The notes beneath the pieces were generated by a model. It had not been told where the DNA came from, did no database searches, and saw only the letters and a program-made list of their open reading frames with translations. 40,624 bases of DNA from assembly GCF_015690345.1 (NCBI RefSeq), contig NZ_JADPUN010000036.1, positions 1 through 40,624 of the forward strand. Reading direction: 5' to 3'. This DNA comes from Plantactinospora alkalitolerans. GTDB lineage: Bacteria; Actinomycetota; Actinomycetes; Mycobacteriales; Micromonosporaceae. Within the stretch, counting starts at the first letter, position 1. Every line of letters starts with the position of its first letter. This document shows, piece by piece, positions 8,463-18,357 of the stretch. The translations under genes were made by a program, and so were the position numbers.

Positions 8463-11242
8463 GACGACTCCAGCTGGAACTGCTCGGCGAGCAGCTTGAC
8501 GTCGAGTTTCGCCGTGGTGCCGTCGGCGTCGAGGGTGAGTACCGGGTAGCCCTCCACCTGGAGCAGCCGACGCAGCGCGGTGAACGCGCCGGAGATCCGG
8601 TGGGCCGGGATGCCGGCGCGCACGGCGAGGGTGTCGAGGGTGACCCGACCACCTCCGATGATCAGCGCGGTGAGCAGGGCCGCCACCCGCTCGTCTGGCA
8701 GGGGCGCCCGGGTGCCTCGACGGGCGGCGTAGATCTCGCTGGCGAGCAGGGCCTCGACCAGTGCGGTGGTCCGGTCCCCCGGGCCGCTGTCCGGCGGAGC
8801 GGCAGTGGCGACGGTCTCGGTAGCAGCATCGACCTGCGCCGGTGCCGCTGTCGGAAGCAGTTCGAACAGACCCTCGTCCTGGGCCGCTTTGCGGGGTTTG
8901 CCGGCACCACGGCGCTTACCGGCGTTGGCTGGACCGGCCGCCGTTCCACCGTCCGCAGCGGCGGCGACGCCCGGCAACGGCTCGCGCCACCACTCCGGGC
9001 TCGGCACCGGCGCGGCGGCCCAGCCGGGCACGGCGTTGTCGTCCACCGCGCTGAACAGCAGCAGCGGGATGACCGCCTCGGCGGTGGAGGCGCCACCGTG
9101 GTAGCCGGCCTTGCGCGGCCCGTACCGCAGCTCCTCCCGCCAGGGCAGCACGACCTGGCCGTCGCCGAGCGCGACCCGGCTGCCGCTGAAGAGCAGCTCT
9201 CCGTCGCCCGGCGCCCCGACCGCCGGTCGCCAGCGGTTTTCGCTGGTCTCGGCGGAGACGAACACCGCGTCGGGGCCCCGGTCGACCACATGTCCGTGGT
9301 CGGAGACCAGGATCAGGATGCGGTCCTGGGCCAGGGCCAACAGGTTGCGCAGCGCGATGATGGTGTCGGTGCCCCACTCGATCGTGCCCGGGTCGCTGCG
9401 GTCGAGCGCGTCGTCGATGGTGTTGATGACCGCGGCGACCAGCGGTACGCCGGGATCGGCCAGCGCGTCGGCGACTTCCGGGTCGACGGCGGAACCGGCC
9501 GCGGCCCGCAGCGCGGCCTTGTGTAGCAGCCTGCCGGTCGGGTAGCGCGCATCGAAGGCTCGCCGCTCGGCCGTCTGGTCACCGACGGCGATCCGACCAG
9601 CCAGCAGGCTGCACCGGCTGACCTCGGTTACCGTCGGCAGCGCCGCGAGCACCCCGGTACGTTCTCCCCCGCCGGGGGTGAGTTCCAGCCAGTTGCCGAG
9701 CCGGGTGATCGAGTCGGCCAGCTCGGTCGCCGCCGCCGTACTCATCCCGTCCATGACGAGCAGCAGCACCCGCTTGCCGTGTTCGAGGATCGGCTGGACC
9801 ACCCGGTCGAGGACATCCTCGACCCGCAGCAGCCGGCCCGGTTCGGCCTCCGCGCCCGTCACGGCCTGCAACGCGGTGGCGAACTGCTGGTCGTGTCGGG
9901 CCCGGCGGGCGTCGACCGCACGGTGCACCAACCGGTACGCCTGCGCCACCTGCTGGTCGGCGTCCCCGGCGAAGATGTCGAGCCGGGCCCGGTCCACCCA
10001 GGCGTCCTCGCGGACCTGCCGATGCAGCGCGTCGTACAGGGTCGCCGGGGCCGGACCGTCGACGGCGGTGAGCCAGCGCAGCAGGCGTACGGCCATCCGG
10101 GCGGTTTCGACGCGAGGGCTGTCTGCCGCCCGGTGCGACTCCACCTCGGCGAGTGCCTGCTGGACCCGCCCCACCTCGGCGGACGAGACGGTGCCGGTGG
10201 TCAGCGCGGTCCCCGGGGGCAGGGCGAGCCGGACGGCGGCGGCGAATGCCCGCATCCGCTGGGTGAAGCCGGTGGGCAGCAGGGCGGAGGCGGCCAGCCG
10301 GTCGGTGACGTCGATCTCGGCCGCGATCGCCTCGGCGCGGTGCAGCATGCGGCGCGCTTCGAGTTGGGTTTCCTGGTCGGAGTCGAGGGCCCGATAGGTC
10401 CAGGCTTCGGCCGCGTCGAGGAATGCCGACGCCTGGGTCGCGGTGAGCCTGATGCCGCCGAAGCGGGGTTCAAGCCGGGTACGGGCGACCGCCACCTCCA
10501 CGTCCGGCGCGGTTTCCGCCCGGCGGGGCCAGAGCACCCCGGCCAGCAGTCCGAGCGGGATCGCGTCGACCCCCTGCCCCGCCCGGACGGCGGCCATCAC
10601 CGGCACGGTGGCCGGCCCGGCAACCTCGGTGAGAAAGTCGGTGATCCCGTCGGCCCAGCCGGACTGCATCTCCAGGAATCGGAGCTGGGCGGGCGCGTTG
10701 GTGCTCCACTGCAACAGGCCGGCGCTGTCCAGCTCGTCCGGTGCCAGCCCGAGCAGTTCGGCGGCGAGGCAGCGCAGCGCGTACGCCCGGGTGAGGATGG
10801 TGCCGGGCGGGGGCGGCCAGCCGTCCGCCGGGGCGAGGTCGCTGAGTGCGTCGGCGACCCACCGGCCGGTCCGGATCAGCGTCGTGTCGAGGTGCACCCG
10901 ACCGCCGAAGGTCTGCTTGACCAGATCCCACGCGTCGACGCTGCGGGTCTTGTGTGCGCTCAGGTGGGCGAGCAGGCCGTCGCCGAGTTCGGCGTCGGTC
11001 AGCTCGGTGAGCAGGACCAACCGTTCGGTCTCGGCCCGGTCCCGAAGCGCGGCCCGGGCGGCGATCGGAGTGGGGCAGGGCACCACCCGCACGGTCGTGC
11101 CGGCAACGATGAGCAGCGACTTTTCGGACCATTCGGGACGGGCCTGCAACGCGATGGCGACGGCGTCGTCCTGCTCGTCGAGCCAGGCTTCGACCTTGCG
11201 GCGTACGGCCGCCGGCCGGACCGCCGGACGGGGGGTGGTCAT
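8459..11242 (-). CDS. pglZ: BREX-2 alkaline-phosphatase-superfamily protein PglZ
   Basis: 927 residues. The PglZ domain occupies about 485-760: LLLVMDGMSTAAATEL (496 onward; metal-binding Asp and a candidate nucleophile Ser/Thr at 501-502), TVTEVSRCSLLAGR (537-550) and LVSDHGHVVDRG (645-656; metal ligands). The N-terminal 480 residues are the helical part typical of type 2 PglZ. An Ala/Gly/Pro-rich linker (GGTAAGPANAGKRRGAGKPRK) precedes a C-terminal winged-helix-like region that ends the protein. PglZ is the hallmark of all BREX types and is needed for exclusion and usually for methylation. The ATG at 11242 follows the pglY stop by 3 bases, with GAGGTGA as ribosome binding site. Confidence 0.95.
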   Translation of the reverse strand: MTTPRPAVRPAAVRRKVEAWLDEQDDAVAIALQARPEWSEKSLLIVAGTTVRVVPCPTPIAARAALRDRAETERLVLLTELTDAELGDGLLAHLSAHKTRSVDAWDLVKQTFGGRVHLDTTLIRTGRWVADALSDLAPADGWPPPPGTILTRAYALRCLAAELLGLAPDELDSAGLLQWSTNAPAQLRFLEMQSGWADGITDFLTEVAGPATVPVMAAVRAGQGVDAIPLGLLAGVLWPRRAETAPDVEVAVARTRLEPRFGGIRLTATQASAFLDAAEAWTYRALDSDQETQLEARRMLHRAEAIAAEIDVTDRLAASALLPTGFTQRMRAFAAAVRLALPPGTALTTGTVSSAEVGRVQQALAEVESHRAADSPRVETARMAVRLLRWLTAVDGPAPATLYDALHRQVREDAWVDRARLDIFAGDADQQVAQAYRLVHRAVDARRARHDQQFATALQAVTGAEAEPGRLLRVEDVLDRVVQPILEHGKRVLLLVMDGMSTAAATELADSITRLGNWLELTPGGGERTGVLAALPTVTEVSRCSLLAGRIAVGDQTAERRAFDARYPTGRLLHKAALRAAAGSAVDPEVADALADPGVPLVAAVINTIDDALDRSDPGTIEWGTDTIIALRNLLALAQDRILILVSDHGHVVDRGPDAVFVSAETSENRWRPAVGAPGDGELLFSGSRVALGDGQVVLPWREELRYGPRKAGYHGGASTAEAVIPLLLFSAVDDNAVPGWAAAPVPSPEWWREPLPGVAAAADGGTAAGPANAGKRRGAGKPRKAAQDEGLFELLPTAAPAQVDAATETVATAAPPDSGPGDRTTALVEALLASEIYAARRGTRAPLPDERVAALLTALIIGGGRVTLDTLAVRAGIPAHRISGAFTALRRLLQVEGYPVLTLDADGTTAKLDVKLLAEQFQLESS

Positions 11243-11245
11243 CGG

Positions 11246-14200
11246 TCAGCTCACCTCGGGATCCTGCTGCGCGGGCTGAACCTGCCAGGTGACGACGACC
11301 TGCCGGCCGGCCTTCACCTCGGCCTCGATCTGCCCGGCCACCGTCCGCCACTGCTCCTCGCTGGCCACCAGCTCCCGATGCGGGTCCGGGTCGGTGGGAT
11401 CGACCGGCGGCAGTTTCGGCGTGGTTCCGCCCGGTGCTACCGGCGGAACGATGGGTGGCTCGACCGGCGGATGCACCGGCGGAAGTGGATCGACGATCGG
11501 GGGTTTCGGTGTCTGTTCGGCCAACAGGGCGGCGGCGTCGGCGACCGCCCGGCGGAGGGCGTCGGCCAGATCCATGGCGTGCTGCTCGTGGTTGGCCGCG
11601 ATGCGCAGTTGCTCGATGATGACCCGGGCCCGATCGTCGTCGACGGCCCGCCGTACGATCGCGGCCAGCATCGGCCACTGGGTGCCGGCGAGTGCCCGGA
11701 TCAACGAGTCGGCCTTCTTGAACACCTCGCTCGCGCCGAGCGGCTCGACCTCGCCGAGATCGGCGCGGGCGACCAGTCCGACCAGCACCACGTCGTCGGT
11801 CTCGGCGGCCACGTTCTCCAGCAACCTCGCCACCCGGCGGGCGGTCGACAGCCGACCGGTCGCCGCGCCGGGATCGAGCCCGAGCAGGTCGGCGTGACCG
11901 GTCAGTTCGTTGACGAGTTGGGTGGCCGATCCGACGTACTGCTTGGCCACCTGGCGCAGGTCGGCGGCGAGTGGGCCGAGGTTGGTCGGGCTGCGCCAGA
12001 TCGGTAGCACTGTGCCGAAGAAAGGCTGGCCGAACTGCACCGCCTTGCGCCAGTCATCCTCCGACGGCATCGGCGGCTCGCGGAGGGTGAAGCGGTCCTC
12101 GACACCGCCGATCCCGGCGACGCTGACCTTGTCATCGTCGTGGTACCAGCCGAGCTGCTGTTGCAACGCGAACACCGCGATGATCAGATTTTGCAGGTCG
12201 CGGTCGAAGCCACGCTTCTTCGGCTGGTCCAGCAGCTCCCGGAGCAGGCTCACCGGGAAGTGCTTCCGATAGTCGTGCTTCGCCGCCTCCTGGAGCAGGT
12301 GGCGGCTCCAGAAACAGGTGCCGATCTCCAGCACGTACCGGTGGTCGATCATCTCGCCGAGTTGCAGGTTGTTGCAGATCCGGCGCAGGATCCGCTGGTC
12401 GGCGGGGGTGCTCACCGCGACGCCGTTGGTCGGGTCGGCGGCGGCCAGCCGGGCATAGTCGAGGACCTTGGTCAGTTCGGCCCGGGTGAGCGGCTTCTCG
12501 TCCACCGGCAGCGTCGGGGTGCCGGGGTAGCTCCACTCCAGCAGCTCCCCGGTGAGGTTATGGAAGGCGTCGGCCAGGGTGCCACCACGGGGATCGCCGA
12601 TTCGCAGCCCGTCGGCCAGGGTGTGCAGCACTCCGACCGAATCCTCCTGGACGTCCGACGCCTGGGGATTCGCGGCCCCGTACGCCTGCTTCAGCGCGGT
12701 GAGGATGCCATCGCGGAGTTGGCTCTGCCGCTGCTGGAGGTAGACCTTGCCCTGCTGCCGATCGCTCTGCGGCCAGTCTGCGGCCAGGGTGTTGAGCCGG
12801 TCGCCGTTGCCGCCGGTACCGAGCAAATAGTTGATCTTCGCGAGTTGGGCGACCCGGGCCATCATGTCGTCGGTGAAATACAACGGCAGCCAGAAGACCG
12901 TGTTGGAACCCCGGGGCAGGGTGTCGATCCGGGCCCGGTCGTCGCTGCGTGGGTAGTCGCGGGGGTCGAACGGGTAGTCGATGACGATCCGCCAACCCTC
13001 GCCTGCGGAGACCAGCGCGGCGATCGGCATGCTGTCGGGGTCGCGTACGTTGCCGAACTTAACCTGCACGTAGTGCCGCCGGCCGCGCCACTCCCGGGGT
13101 TGCAGCAGTTCCCCGTGCGCGCCCTCAGCCCCGGCGAGCCCCAGCTCGGCACTGATCAGCTCCCGCAGCAACTGCTGGCGTACGCCGGCCGAGGTCTCCC
13201 CGTTGGGCACCAGGTCGAGCAGCTTGTCGAAGTCGACGGTGTGCAGTTTGAGCGTGACCACCGGATCGCGGTCGTCGGTGAGGTGCAGCTCCCCCGCGTC
13301 CTGCTCGATCTTCTTCAGCCGGTTGAGTACGACGGTGTTCTCGTAGCCGGGGATCGGCGCGGTGATCGAGCCGAAGTTGAGCGCGTGCAGCTTTGCCGCG
13401 GTGAGGTTGTGCAGGGCCGGCACCTCGGGCACCAGCGCGCCGAGCAGCAACGTCTTGATCAGCTTGTCGTCGAGCTGGAACTGGCTGGAGGTGGCGGCCC
13501 GCTCCTCGGTGATGCCGTTCAGGGTGAGCAGGATCGGCCGCAGCTTGGTCTGGTAGAGCGTCCGGGCGGCGGTGAACATCTGCTTCAGCTTGGGCCGGTC
13601 GGGCAGTTCGCCGCGCAGCACCAGCGGGTCGAACAGGGCAGCGACCCCGATCAGGTCGTTGACCCGCAGGATGTCCCGCCGGTCGACCAGCAACTCGGTC
13701 ATCACCTTGAGCGCGGTACGTTCCCGCTGCAACGCCTGGGAGAGCGCGACCAGGGTCGCCACCAGGGCCGGTGAGAACGGGTAGAGCTGGCGGAACGCGG
13801 TGGCGTCCGAGCCGATGCCGGCGTCGCCGTACTGGGCGCCGAGCAGCAGGGTGTCCCACACCTCGCGGTTGTGCCGGACCGCGCCGAAAGCGTTGTCGAG
13901 CACCGCTCGGGCGGCGTCGTCGTTCGGCTTGAGCAGCCGCTTCTCGGTGATCTCCGGCAGGTTGGTGTCGGCGAGCACGATCTCGCCGAGCCGGCCCTGG
14001 ACGCTGCGCATGACGTGCGCGAGGGCCTCACGCTCGGTGCCGCCGACCTGGGGTCCGAGGAACTCCTCCAGGTTGCGCTGCCGGGCGATGAACGAGATCA
14101 GCGGCAGTGGGCGGGCGGCGTCGGCCGACTCGACCAGCTTGTTGAGCTTGGCACCCTCGGTGTTGACGAAGGTGTGGTCACTGATCTTGGTGGAGAGCCA

Positions 14201-15001
14201 GAGGATCAGTTCGTCGAGGAAGAACACCAGCGCGTCGTACCCGAGGGCCTTGGCGTGCCGGGTGATCACGGCGAGGCCGGTGTCCAGGTCGAGGTATTCG
14301 GCGCTGTGCACGGAGCCGGTGAAGAACGTGGTGGTGAGCGCGCTGACCAGCGCGTCCCGGTCCTTGGTGCCGGGCGGCTCGGCCGCCGCCTCGGCGTACC
14401 GCTCGGGGGTCCAGCCCTCGCGTTGCGCGCGCAACGCCGAAAGGTTGAGGCCGCCGGTGCCGGGGGTGGTGCCGCCGTCGCGCAGCGCGGCGAAGAACTG
14501 CTCGTCACCCATCCCCCGCCGGATCGCGGCGGCGTCGTCGAGCAGGCCGTCCGACCGGTGTACGGGCGGCAGCGGCGCCTCCGGGTGGGCGACGCTGACC
14601 TGCCGCAGGTAGCCCTCCAGGATGGCCTGCTCGACCGAGCGCGCGTCGAGCATGTGGCAGGTCAGGCTGAAGAACTTCCGGCCGGGCAGCCACGATTCGG
14701 CGGCGACGATCGGCTCGGCCAGTCCATGAATCTGCCGGGCGCCCGGGTTGTGCTCCAGGATCTCCCGGAGCACCGCCATGAAGTGCGACTTTCCGGAGCC
14801 GAACGAGCCGTGCAGGAACATCGCCTGGGATCTGCCGGTGGTGACCGCGTGCCCGATCCGGCGCATCGCGTCGGTGAAGTTCTCCCGAAGCTGGTCGGTG
14901 ACGACATAGCGGTGCAGGTCGGCCCCCTCGGCCGCCTTGACCACGAAGTCGCCGTCACCGACCGAGGTCGGAATATCGATCAGGTCACGCAGCAGGGTCA
15001 C
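11246..15001 (-). CDS. pglY: BREX-2 P-loop ATPase PglY
   Basis: 1251 residues from the GTG at 15001. P-loop ATPase: Walker A GSFGSGKS at about 65-72 and Walker B LVFFLDE at about 258-264. Opens VTLLRDLIDIPTSVGDGDFV; the early LLRDLIDIP block is typical of PglY/BrxC ATPases. The C-terminus has a Pro-rich tract (PPIVDPLPPVHPPVEPPIVP) before a short end domain. I chose the GTG at 15001 because TTGGAGGA lies 5 bases upstream; a TTG at 15034 in the same frame would add 11 residues but has no good binding site. PglY is a large core ATPase of type 2 BREX, the counterpart of BrxC. It starts 74 bases after the zinc-finger gene and is followed directly by pglZ. Confidence 0.93.
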   Translation of the reverse strand: MTLLRDLIDIPTSVGDGDFVVKAAEGADLHRYVVTDQLRENFTDAMRRIGHAVTTGRSQAMFLHGSFGSGKSHFMAVLREILEHNPGARQIHGLAEPIVAAESWLPGRKFFSLTCHMLDARSVEQAILEGYLRQVSVAHPEAPLPPVHRSDGLLDDAAAIRRGMGDEQFFAALRDGGTTPGTGGLNLSALRAQREGWTPERYAEAAAEPPGTKDRDALVSALTTTFFTGSVHSAEYLDLDTGLAVITRHAKALGYDALVFFLDELILWLSTKISDHTFVNTEGAKLNKLVESADAARPLPLISFIARQRNLEEFLGPQVGGTEREALAHVMRSVQGRLGEIVLADTNLPEITEKRLLKPNDDAARAVLDNAFGAVRHNREVWDTLLLGAQYGDAGIGSDATAFRQLYPFSPALVATLVALSQALQRERTALKVMTELLVDRRDILRVNDLIGVAALFDPLVLRGELPDRPKLKQMFTAARTLYQTKLRPILLTLNGITEERAATSSQFQLDDKLIKTLLLGALVPEVPALHNLTAAKLHALNFGSITAPIPGYENTVVLNRLKKIEQDAGELHLTDDRDPVVTLKLHTVDFDKLLDLVPNGETSAGVRQQLLRELISAELGLAGAEGAHGELLQPREWRGRRHYVQVKFGNVRDPDSMPIAALVSAGEGWRIVIDYPFDPRDYPRSDDRARIDTLPRGSNTVFWLPLYFTDDMMARVAQLAKINYLLGTGGNGDRLNTLAADWPQSDRQQGKVYLQQRQSQLRDGILTALKQAYGAANPQASDVQEDSVGVLHTLADGLRIGDPRGGTLADAFHNLTGELLEWSYPGTPTLPVDEKPLTRAELTKVLDYARLAAADPTNGVAVSTPADQRILRRICNNLQLGEMIDHRYVLEIGTCFWSRHLLQEAAKHDYRKHFPVSLLRELLDQPKKRGFDRDLQNLIIAVFALQQQLGWYHDDDKVSVAGIGGVEDRFTLREPPMPSEDDWRKAVQFGQPFFGTVLPIWRSPTNLGPLAADLRQVAKQYVGSATQLVNELTGHADLLGLDPGAATGRLSTARRVARLLENVAAETDDVVLVGLVARADLGEVEPLGASEVFKKADSLIRALAGTQWPMLAAIVRRAVDDDRARVIIEQLRIAANHEQHAMDLADALRRAVADAAALLAEQTPKPPIVDPLPPVHPPVEPPIVPPVAPGGTTPKLPPVDPTDPDPHRELVASEEQWRTVAGQIEAEVKAGRQVVVTWQVQPAQQDPEVS

Positions 15002-15075
15002 GCGGTCCTCCAAGACTCCCCAGGGCGACGGCAAGGTTACCGAGCAATGTGGAATATGGGGAACCAGGGCATTGG

Positions 15076-17163
15076 TCAGGTATCTGCCAGACCGAGAGCG
15101 GCGAGTGCACCGGTCAGGTCTGCGGCGGTGGCCAGATGGCGGAGGTTTCCCTGCTCACGCAGGTCGACCCGGCAACCGGTCGACCAGAAGTGGACCGTCA
15201 CCCACTGCTCGGCATGATGGGCGGCGAGCCGGAGCAGCAGCGGTTCCGGGTCGGCGATCGCGTCCGATGCCGGCGTCTGCGGTACCGCGACCGGTTGCGC
15301 GGGATCGTCCGGCACCGCCTCGGCCAGCACGCTCTCCAGGTAGTCGAGGGCGTAGGCGACCGCCCCGGCCAGGGTCGGCCGGTCTGTGGGTGCGATCTCC
15401 CCCGCCGTCCATACCGGAGCGCCGAGGGTGATCTCGACGTGCCAGGAGATGCCCTGCACGCGGAGCGGGTCGTCGGCGTGGTGCCGGTTGTCGCATACCG
15501 AGACGTCGATCGTCAGGCCGAGGCCGAGGGCGAGCCGGATCACCTGTGGCAGCGGCGGCACCTCGGGTGGCGCGGCCAGCACAATCAGCCGGGCGCCGGG
15601 TCGGCCCCGGCCGGCGTGGGCGAGGTGCTGGGTCAGCGGTTCGACGTCGGTGGCGTGCAGGGTGACGTACCCCTGGCGGAGGTCCTGGTCGACCGGCCAG
15701 CCGCCGTCGGCCTCGGTGAGGTCCTCCGGTCGTACGCCGAGAGTGCTGGCATGGGTCGCCAGCCGGAAGCGGTCGGGTAGCTGGACCACCGGCTTGCCGC
15801 CGGGCTGGGTGGCGACCAGCGGCGCGGGAGTGGCGTCGGCGGCCCGCCAGTTGAGGTGCACGACCTGGTGGTCCAGGTCGGTGATGGTGACGATCAGTCC
15901 CTGGTAGATCCGGTGGCTGTCCAGGCAGGTGTGGCAGGCCATCCCCCCGGCGCGCAGGCCGGTGCCGCCGCACCTAATGCAGTCGGGGTCGACCGCAGGG
16001 GCGCCGACGGTGCAGAAGCAGGGCCGTAGCCCTCGTTCCGGGTCGCAGGACGGGCACGGGGTGCGGCCGATCGGCTCGCCGAGCCAGTCGGGGTCCGGCG
16101 GCTCCCAGCCCCGCCGGAGCACCTCGGTGAACCGTCGCACCAGTTGACCGGTCTCCCGCTCGACGAGCCGTTCGGTCCGACCGGCGATTCGCAGGGTGGT
16201 GTGCCACCAGCGCCCGTTCCGCCAGATCACGCTCGCCCCGGGTAGCCGCTCCCCGGTGCGCAGGTCGGTGCAGTCGGCCAGCACCCGACGCTCCAGTTCG
16301 TCCAACTCCCAGACCGGTTTCGTCGGGCCGGTGGCCGATTCGACCGACGGAACGAGATACCGGGCGGGCGCGGCGATCCCGCGCGCCGCGATGCCGGAGA
16401 TCGCGGACGGCACGGTGACGGTGCCGAGCGCCTCGACCAGGCTGTACGTGGTCCCGCGCCGGCTCGCCGGCACCGCCGCCCCGGGTACGTCGAAGCGGAT
16501 GTCCCAGAGCAGATCGTCGCCGTTCAGTCGGCGGGCCTCCAGCACCAGGTCGAGGCAGAGCCGGTCGGCGAGAGCGCAGAGCTGGCCGAGCCGGTGCTCC
16601 GGGGCGACCGGCAGCGGCGCGACGCTCCGGCCCCGGTACACCTGCCAGCTCTCGCCGGAGTCCCCGGCGATGGCCCGGGTTTCCAGCGCCAGCCGTTCGT
16701 CGTCGGGTAGCTCGGGGCTCCACTCGCGGGGCAGCCAGACGGCCGATTCGGTGCCCGACTGCCCGTACGCGTCCGACCAGGTGGCAGCGCCGACCGTCGC
16801 GGCCAGCTCGTCGATCAACGGCTTCAGCGGCAGGTGCCAACCGCCGTCCGGCGCCGGTCGGGGCGACACCGTGCCCGGCTCGACGCTGACCGAGGCGACC
16901 GCGCCGGTGTCGACATTGACAACGGTCAGCACGCGCTGCGCCCGCCGCTGGCCCCGCTGCCCGCACCGCCCGCAGGCGTTCGCGACCCGGCCGACACCGT
17001 GACACACCCGGCATTCCTGGTACGGCTCGCGGGGCGCAGGCTCGTCAGTGACCAGGACGCGGCTGCCGTATCCGACGCAGGCGCAGACGCCCAGGGTGAA
17101 AGTCAGCCCGTCGCAGCTCGGGCAGGTGGTGACCAGGGATCGGCCGGTCGTCGGGTCGCTCAT
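15076..17163 (-). CDS. Multi-zinc-finger protein, possible BREX accessory
   Basis: 695 residues from the ATG at 17163. Two Cys-rich regions: near the N-terminus C14, C17, C27, C29, then C51, C54, C64, C67 (CRVCHGVGRVANACGRCG, DnaJ-like CxxCxGxG spacing); and in the middle C370, C373, C382, C384, C395, C398, C410, C413. The remainder is a mixed alpha/beta protein of no recognised family. The ATG at 17163 is preferred over 17259 because the upstream codons read as untypical sequence. It is first in the minus-strand block with pglY, pglZ, brxD and brxHI. It is not one of the six core type 2 genes I know. The zinc ribbons suggest an adaptor that binds protein or nucleic acid, which is inference only. 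Confidence 0.75.
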   Translation of the reverse strand: MSDPTTGRSLVTTCPSCDGLTFTLGVCACVGYGSRVLVTDEPAPREPYQECRVCHGVGRVANACGRCGQRGQRRAQRVLTVVNVDTGAVASVSVEPGTVSPRPAPDGGWHLPLKPLIDELAATVGAATWSDAYGQSGTESAVWLPREWSPELPDDERLALETRAIAGDSGESWQVYRGRSVAPLPVAPEHRLGQLCALADRLCLDLVLEARRLNGDDLLWDIRFDVPGAAVPASRRGTTYSLVEALGTVTVPSAISGIAARGIAAPARYLVPSVESATGPTKPVWELDELERRVLADCTDLRTGERLPGASVIWRNGRWWHTTLRIAGRTERLVERETGQLVRRFTEVLRRGWEPPDPDWLGEPIGRTPCPSCDPERGLRPCFCTVGAPAVDPDCIRCGGTGLRAGGMACHTCLDSHRIYQGLIVTITDLDHQVVHLNWRAADATPAPLVATQPGGKPVVQLPDRFRLATHASTLGVRPEDLTEADGGWPVDQDLRQGYVTLHATDVEPLTQHLAHAGRGRPGARLIVLAAPPEVPPLPQVIRLALGLGLTIDVSVCDNRHHADDPLRVQGISWHVEITLGAPVWTAGEIAPTDRPTLAGAVAYALDYLESVLAEAVPDDPAQPVAVPQTPASDAIADPEPLLLRLAAHHAEQWVTVHFWSTGCRVDLREQGNLRHLATAADLTGALAALGLADT

Positions 17164-17392
17164 CGCTGCCCGGCCTGGGGCGCGTCGGTGATCCGCCGAT
17201 CGGAACGAGTTCGGTGGCTGGAGCGAATACGACAGGCATTTGCGCGCACGGAGCAGCATCCTTTCGCCGAGGATTGTTGATCAGCGCGGCGACCCGGTCG
17301 GAAACTGTATGGACGGTCGCCTCTCGAAGGCCATCTTGTAGCGTGGGGCTGGTGACTGGCAACGAATTCCGGCGAGAAATTGCCACCGCCTA

Positions 17393-17421
17393 TTGACTTA
17401 TTTTCGGTGAACAGATAAACG
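17393..17421 (+). promoter_or_regulatory. Probable promoter of the XRE gene
   Basis: TTGACT (17393-17398) and TAAACG (17416-17421) are separated by 17 bases in a strikingly AT-rich patch of otherwise GC-rich DNA, about 50 bases before the XRE start codon. The 309-base gap 17164-17472 separates two divergent genes, so the regulator could also control the zinc-finger/pglY block from here. No clear operator palindrome was found. Confidence 0.5.
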
Positions 17422-17472
17422 TTTTAGCGGAGGCGGCAGGATGTTGCAAAATCGAACGCGGGGAGTGATCAA

Positions 17473-18357
17473 ATGACCGAGGAGATGGGGTCGACCGTGC
17501 CGCGCCGGCAACTCGGTCGAACGCTGAAGCAGCTACGCACCGAGGCCGGGGTGACCCTGGACGGGGCCGCCGACGCGCTGGAGTGCAGCCGGCAGAAGGT
17601 CTGGCGGATCGAGAGTGGACTCGGCGTGGTCCGCTCGCTCGACGTCAAGGCCATGTGCGCGCTCTACGACGTCAAGCCGGAGCTGGTCACCGCGCTGGTC
17701 GGGCTGGCCAGCCAGACCAAGGCCAAGGGCTGGTGGCACGCGTACGGCGACGCCATCCCCGAGTGGTTCGAGCTGTACGTCGGCCTCGAAGCGGTCGCCT
17801 CCCGACTGCGGTTCTTCAAGGACGCGCTGCTCCCCGGCATCGTGCAGACACGCGAATATGCCCTTGGGATGTACCGCACCGACCAGCCGGAGATGGACGA
17901 GGATAGTCGGGAACGCGCCATCGGGGCACGGTTACAACGTCAAAGCCTGCTGACCCGGCGCCTGCCTCCGGCACCGAGCGTGGAGATAGTCCTGTCCGAG
18001 GCTGCGCTACTACGGCCCGTCTGCGACCGGCAGGTCATGATCGGGCAGCTCGAACATCTACTGGCGGTATCCGCGCTGCCGAACGTCGTCATCCGAGTGC
18101 TGCCGCTGGCAGCCGGGCAGCACCGCGGTTCCCTGGCCGGCTCGTTCATCATCCTCGACTTCCCCGCCGGCAACCGGAACACTCCGGAGCCACCGATCGT
18201 CTACTGCGAGTCGCTGACCGGGGCTCTCTACCTCGACCGGCCCGCCGAGTACGCCGCCTATGAGAAGGTATGGGCCAGCCTGGATGCACTCGCACTCGAT
18301 GAGGGACAATCGAGAAACATGATCCACAAAATCATCGGGGAGATGCAGCATGGCTGA
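17473..18357 (+). CDS. XRE-family regulator with DUF5753 domain
   Basis: 294 residues. N-terminal helix-turn-helix at about 13-65 (LGRTLKQLRTEAGVTLDGAA ... SRQKVWRIESG), then a DUF5753 domain from about 95 to 285, marked by FFKDALLPGIVQTREYA and VVIRVLPLAAGQHRGSLAGS. The ATG at 17473 has GGGGAGTG upstream at good spacing. Such regulators, of the WhiJ type, occur in many paralogues in actinomycetes, almost always followed by a small DUF397 gene, as here with an 8-base overlap. Some pairs control development or act like antitoxin/toxin partners. Position in the gap between the two BREX blocks, divergent from the zinc-finger gene, makes local control of BREX possible but unproven. Confidence 0.9.
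   Translation: MTEEMGSTVPRRQLGRTLKQLRTEAGVTLDGAADALECSRQKVWRIESGLGVVRSLDVKAMCALYDVKPELVTALVGLASQTKAKGWWHAYGDAIPEWFELYVGLEAVASRLRFFKDALLPGIVQTREYALGMYRTDQPEMDEDSRERAIGARLQRQSLLTRRLPPAPSVEIVLSEAALLRPVCDRQVMIGQLEHLLAVSALPNVVIRVLPLAAGQHRGSLAGSFIILDFPAGNRNTPEPPIVYCESLTGALYLDRPAEYAAYEKVWASLDALALDEGQSRNMIHKIIGEMQHG

Noticed and set aside
7143-8549. Plus-strand 468-residue frame opposite brxD
   Set aside because: Antisense shadow caused by GC-rich codon use; composition is Gly/Val/Gln-rich without family motifs.
9779-12007. Plus-strand 742-residue frame opposite pglZ and pglY
   Set aside because: Antisense shadow spanning two confirmed genes; no motifs.
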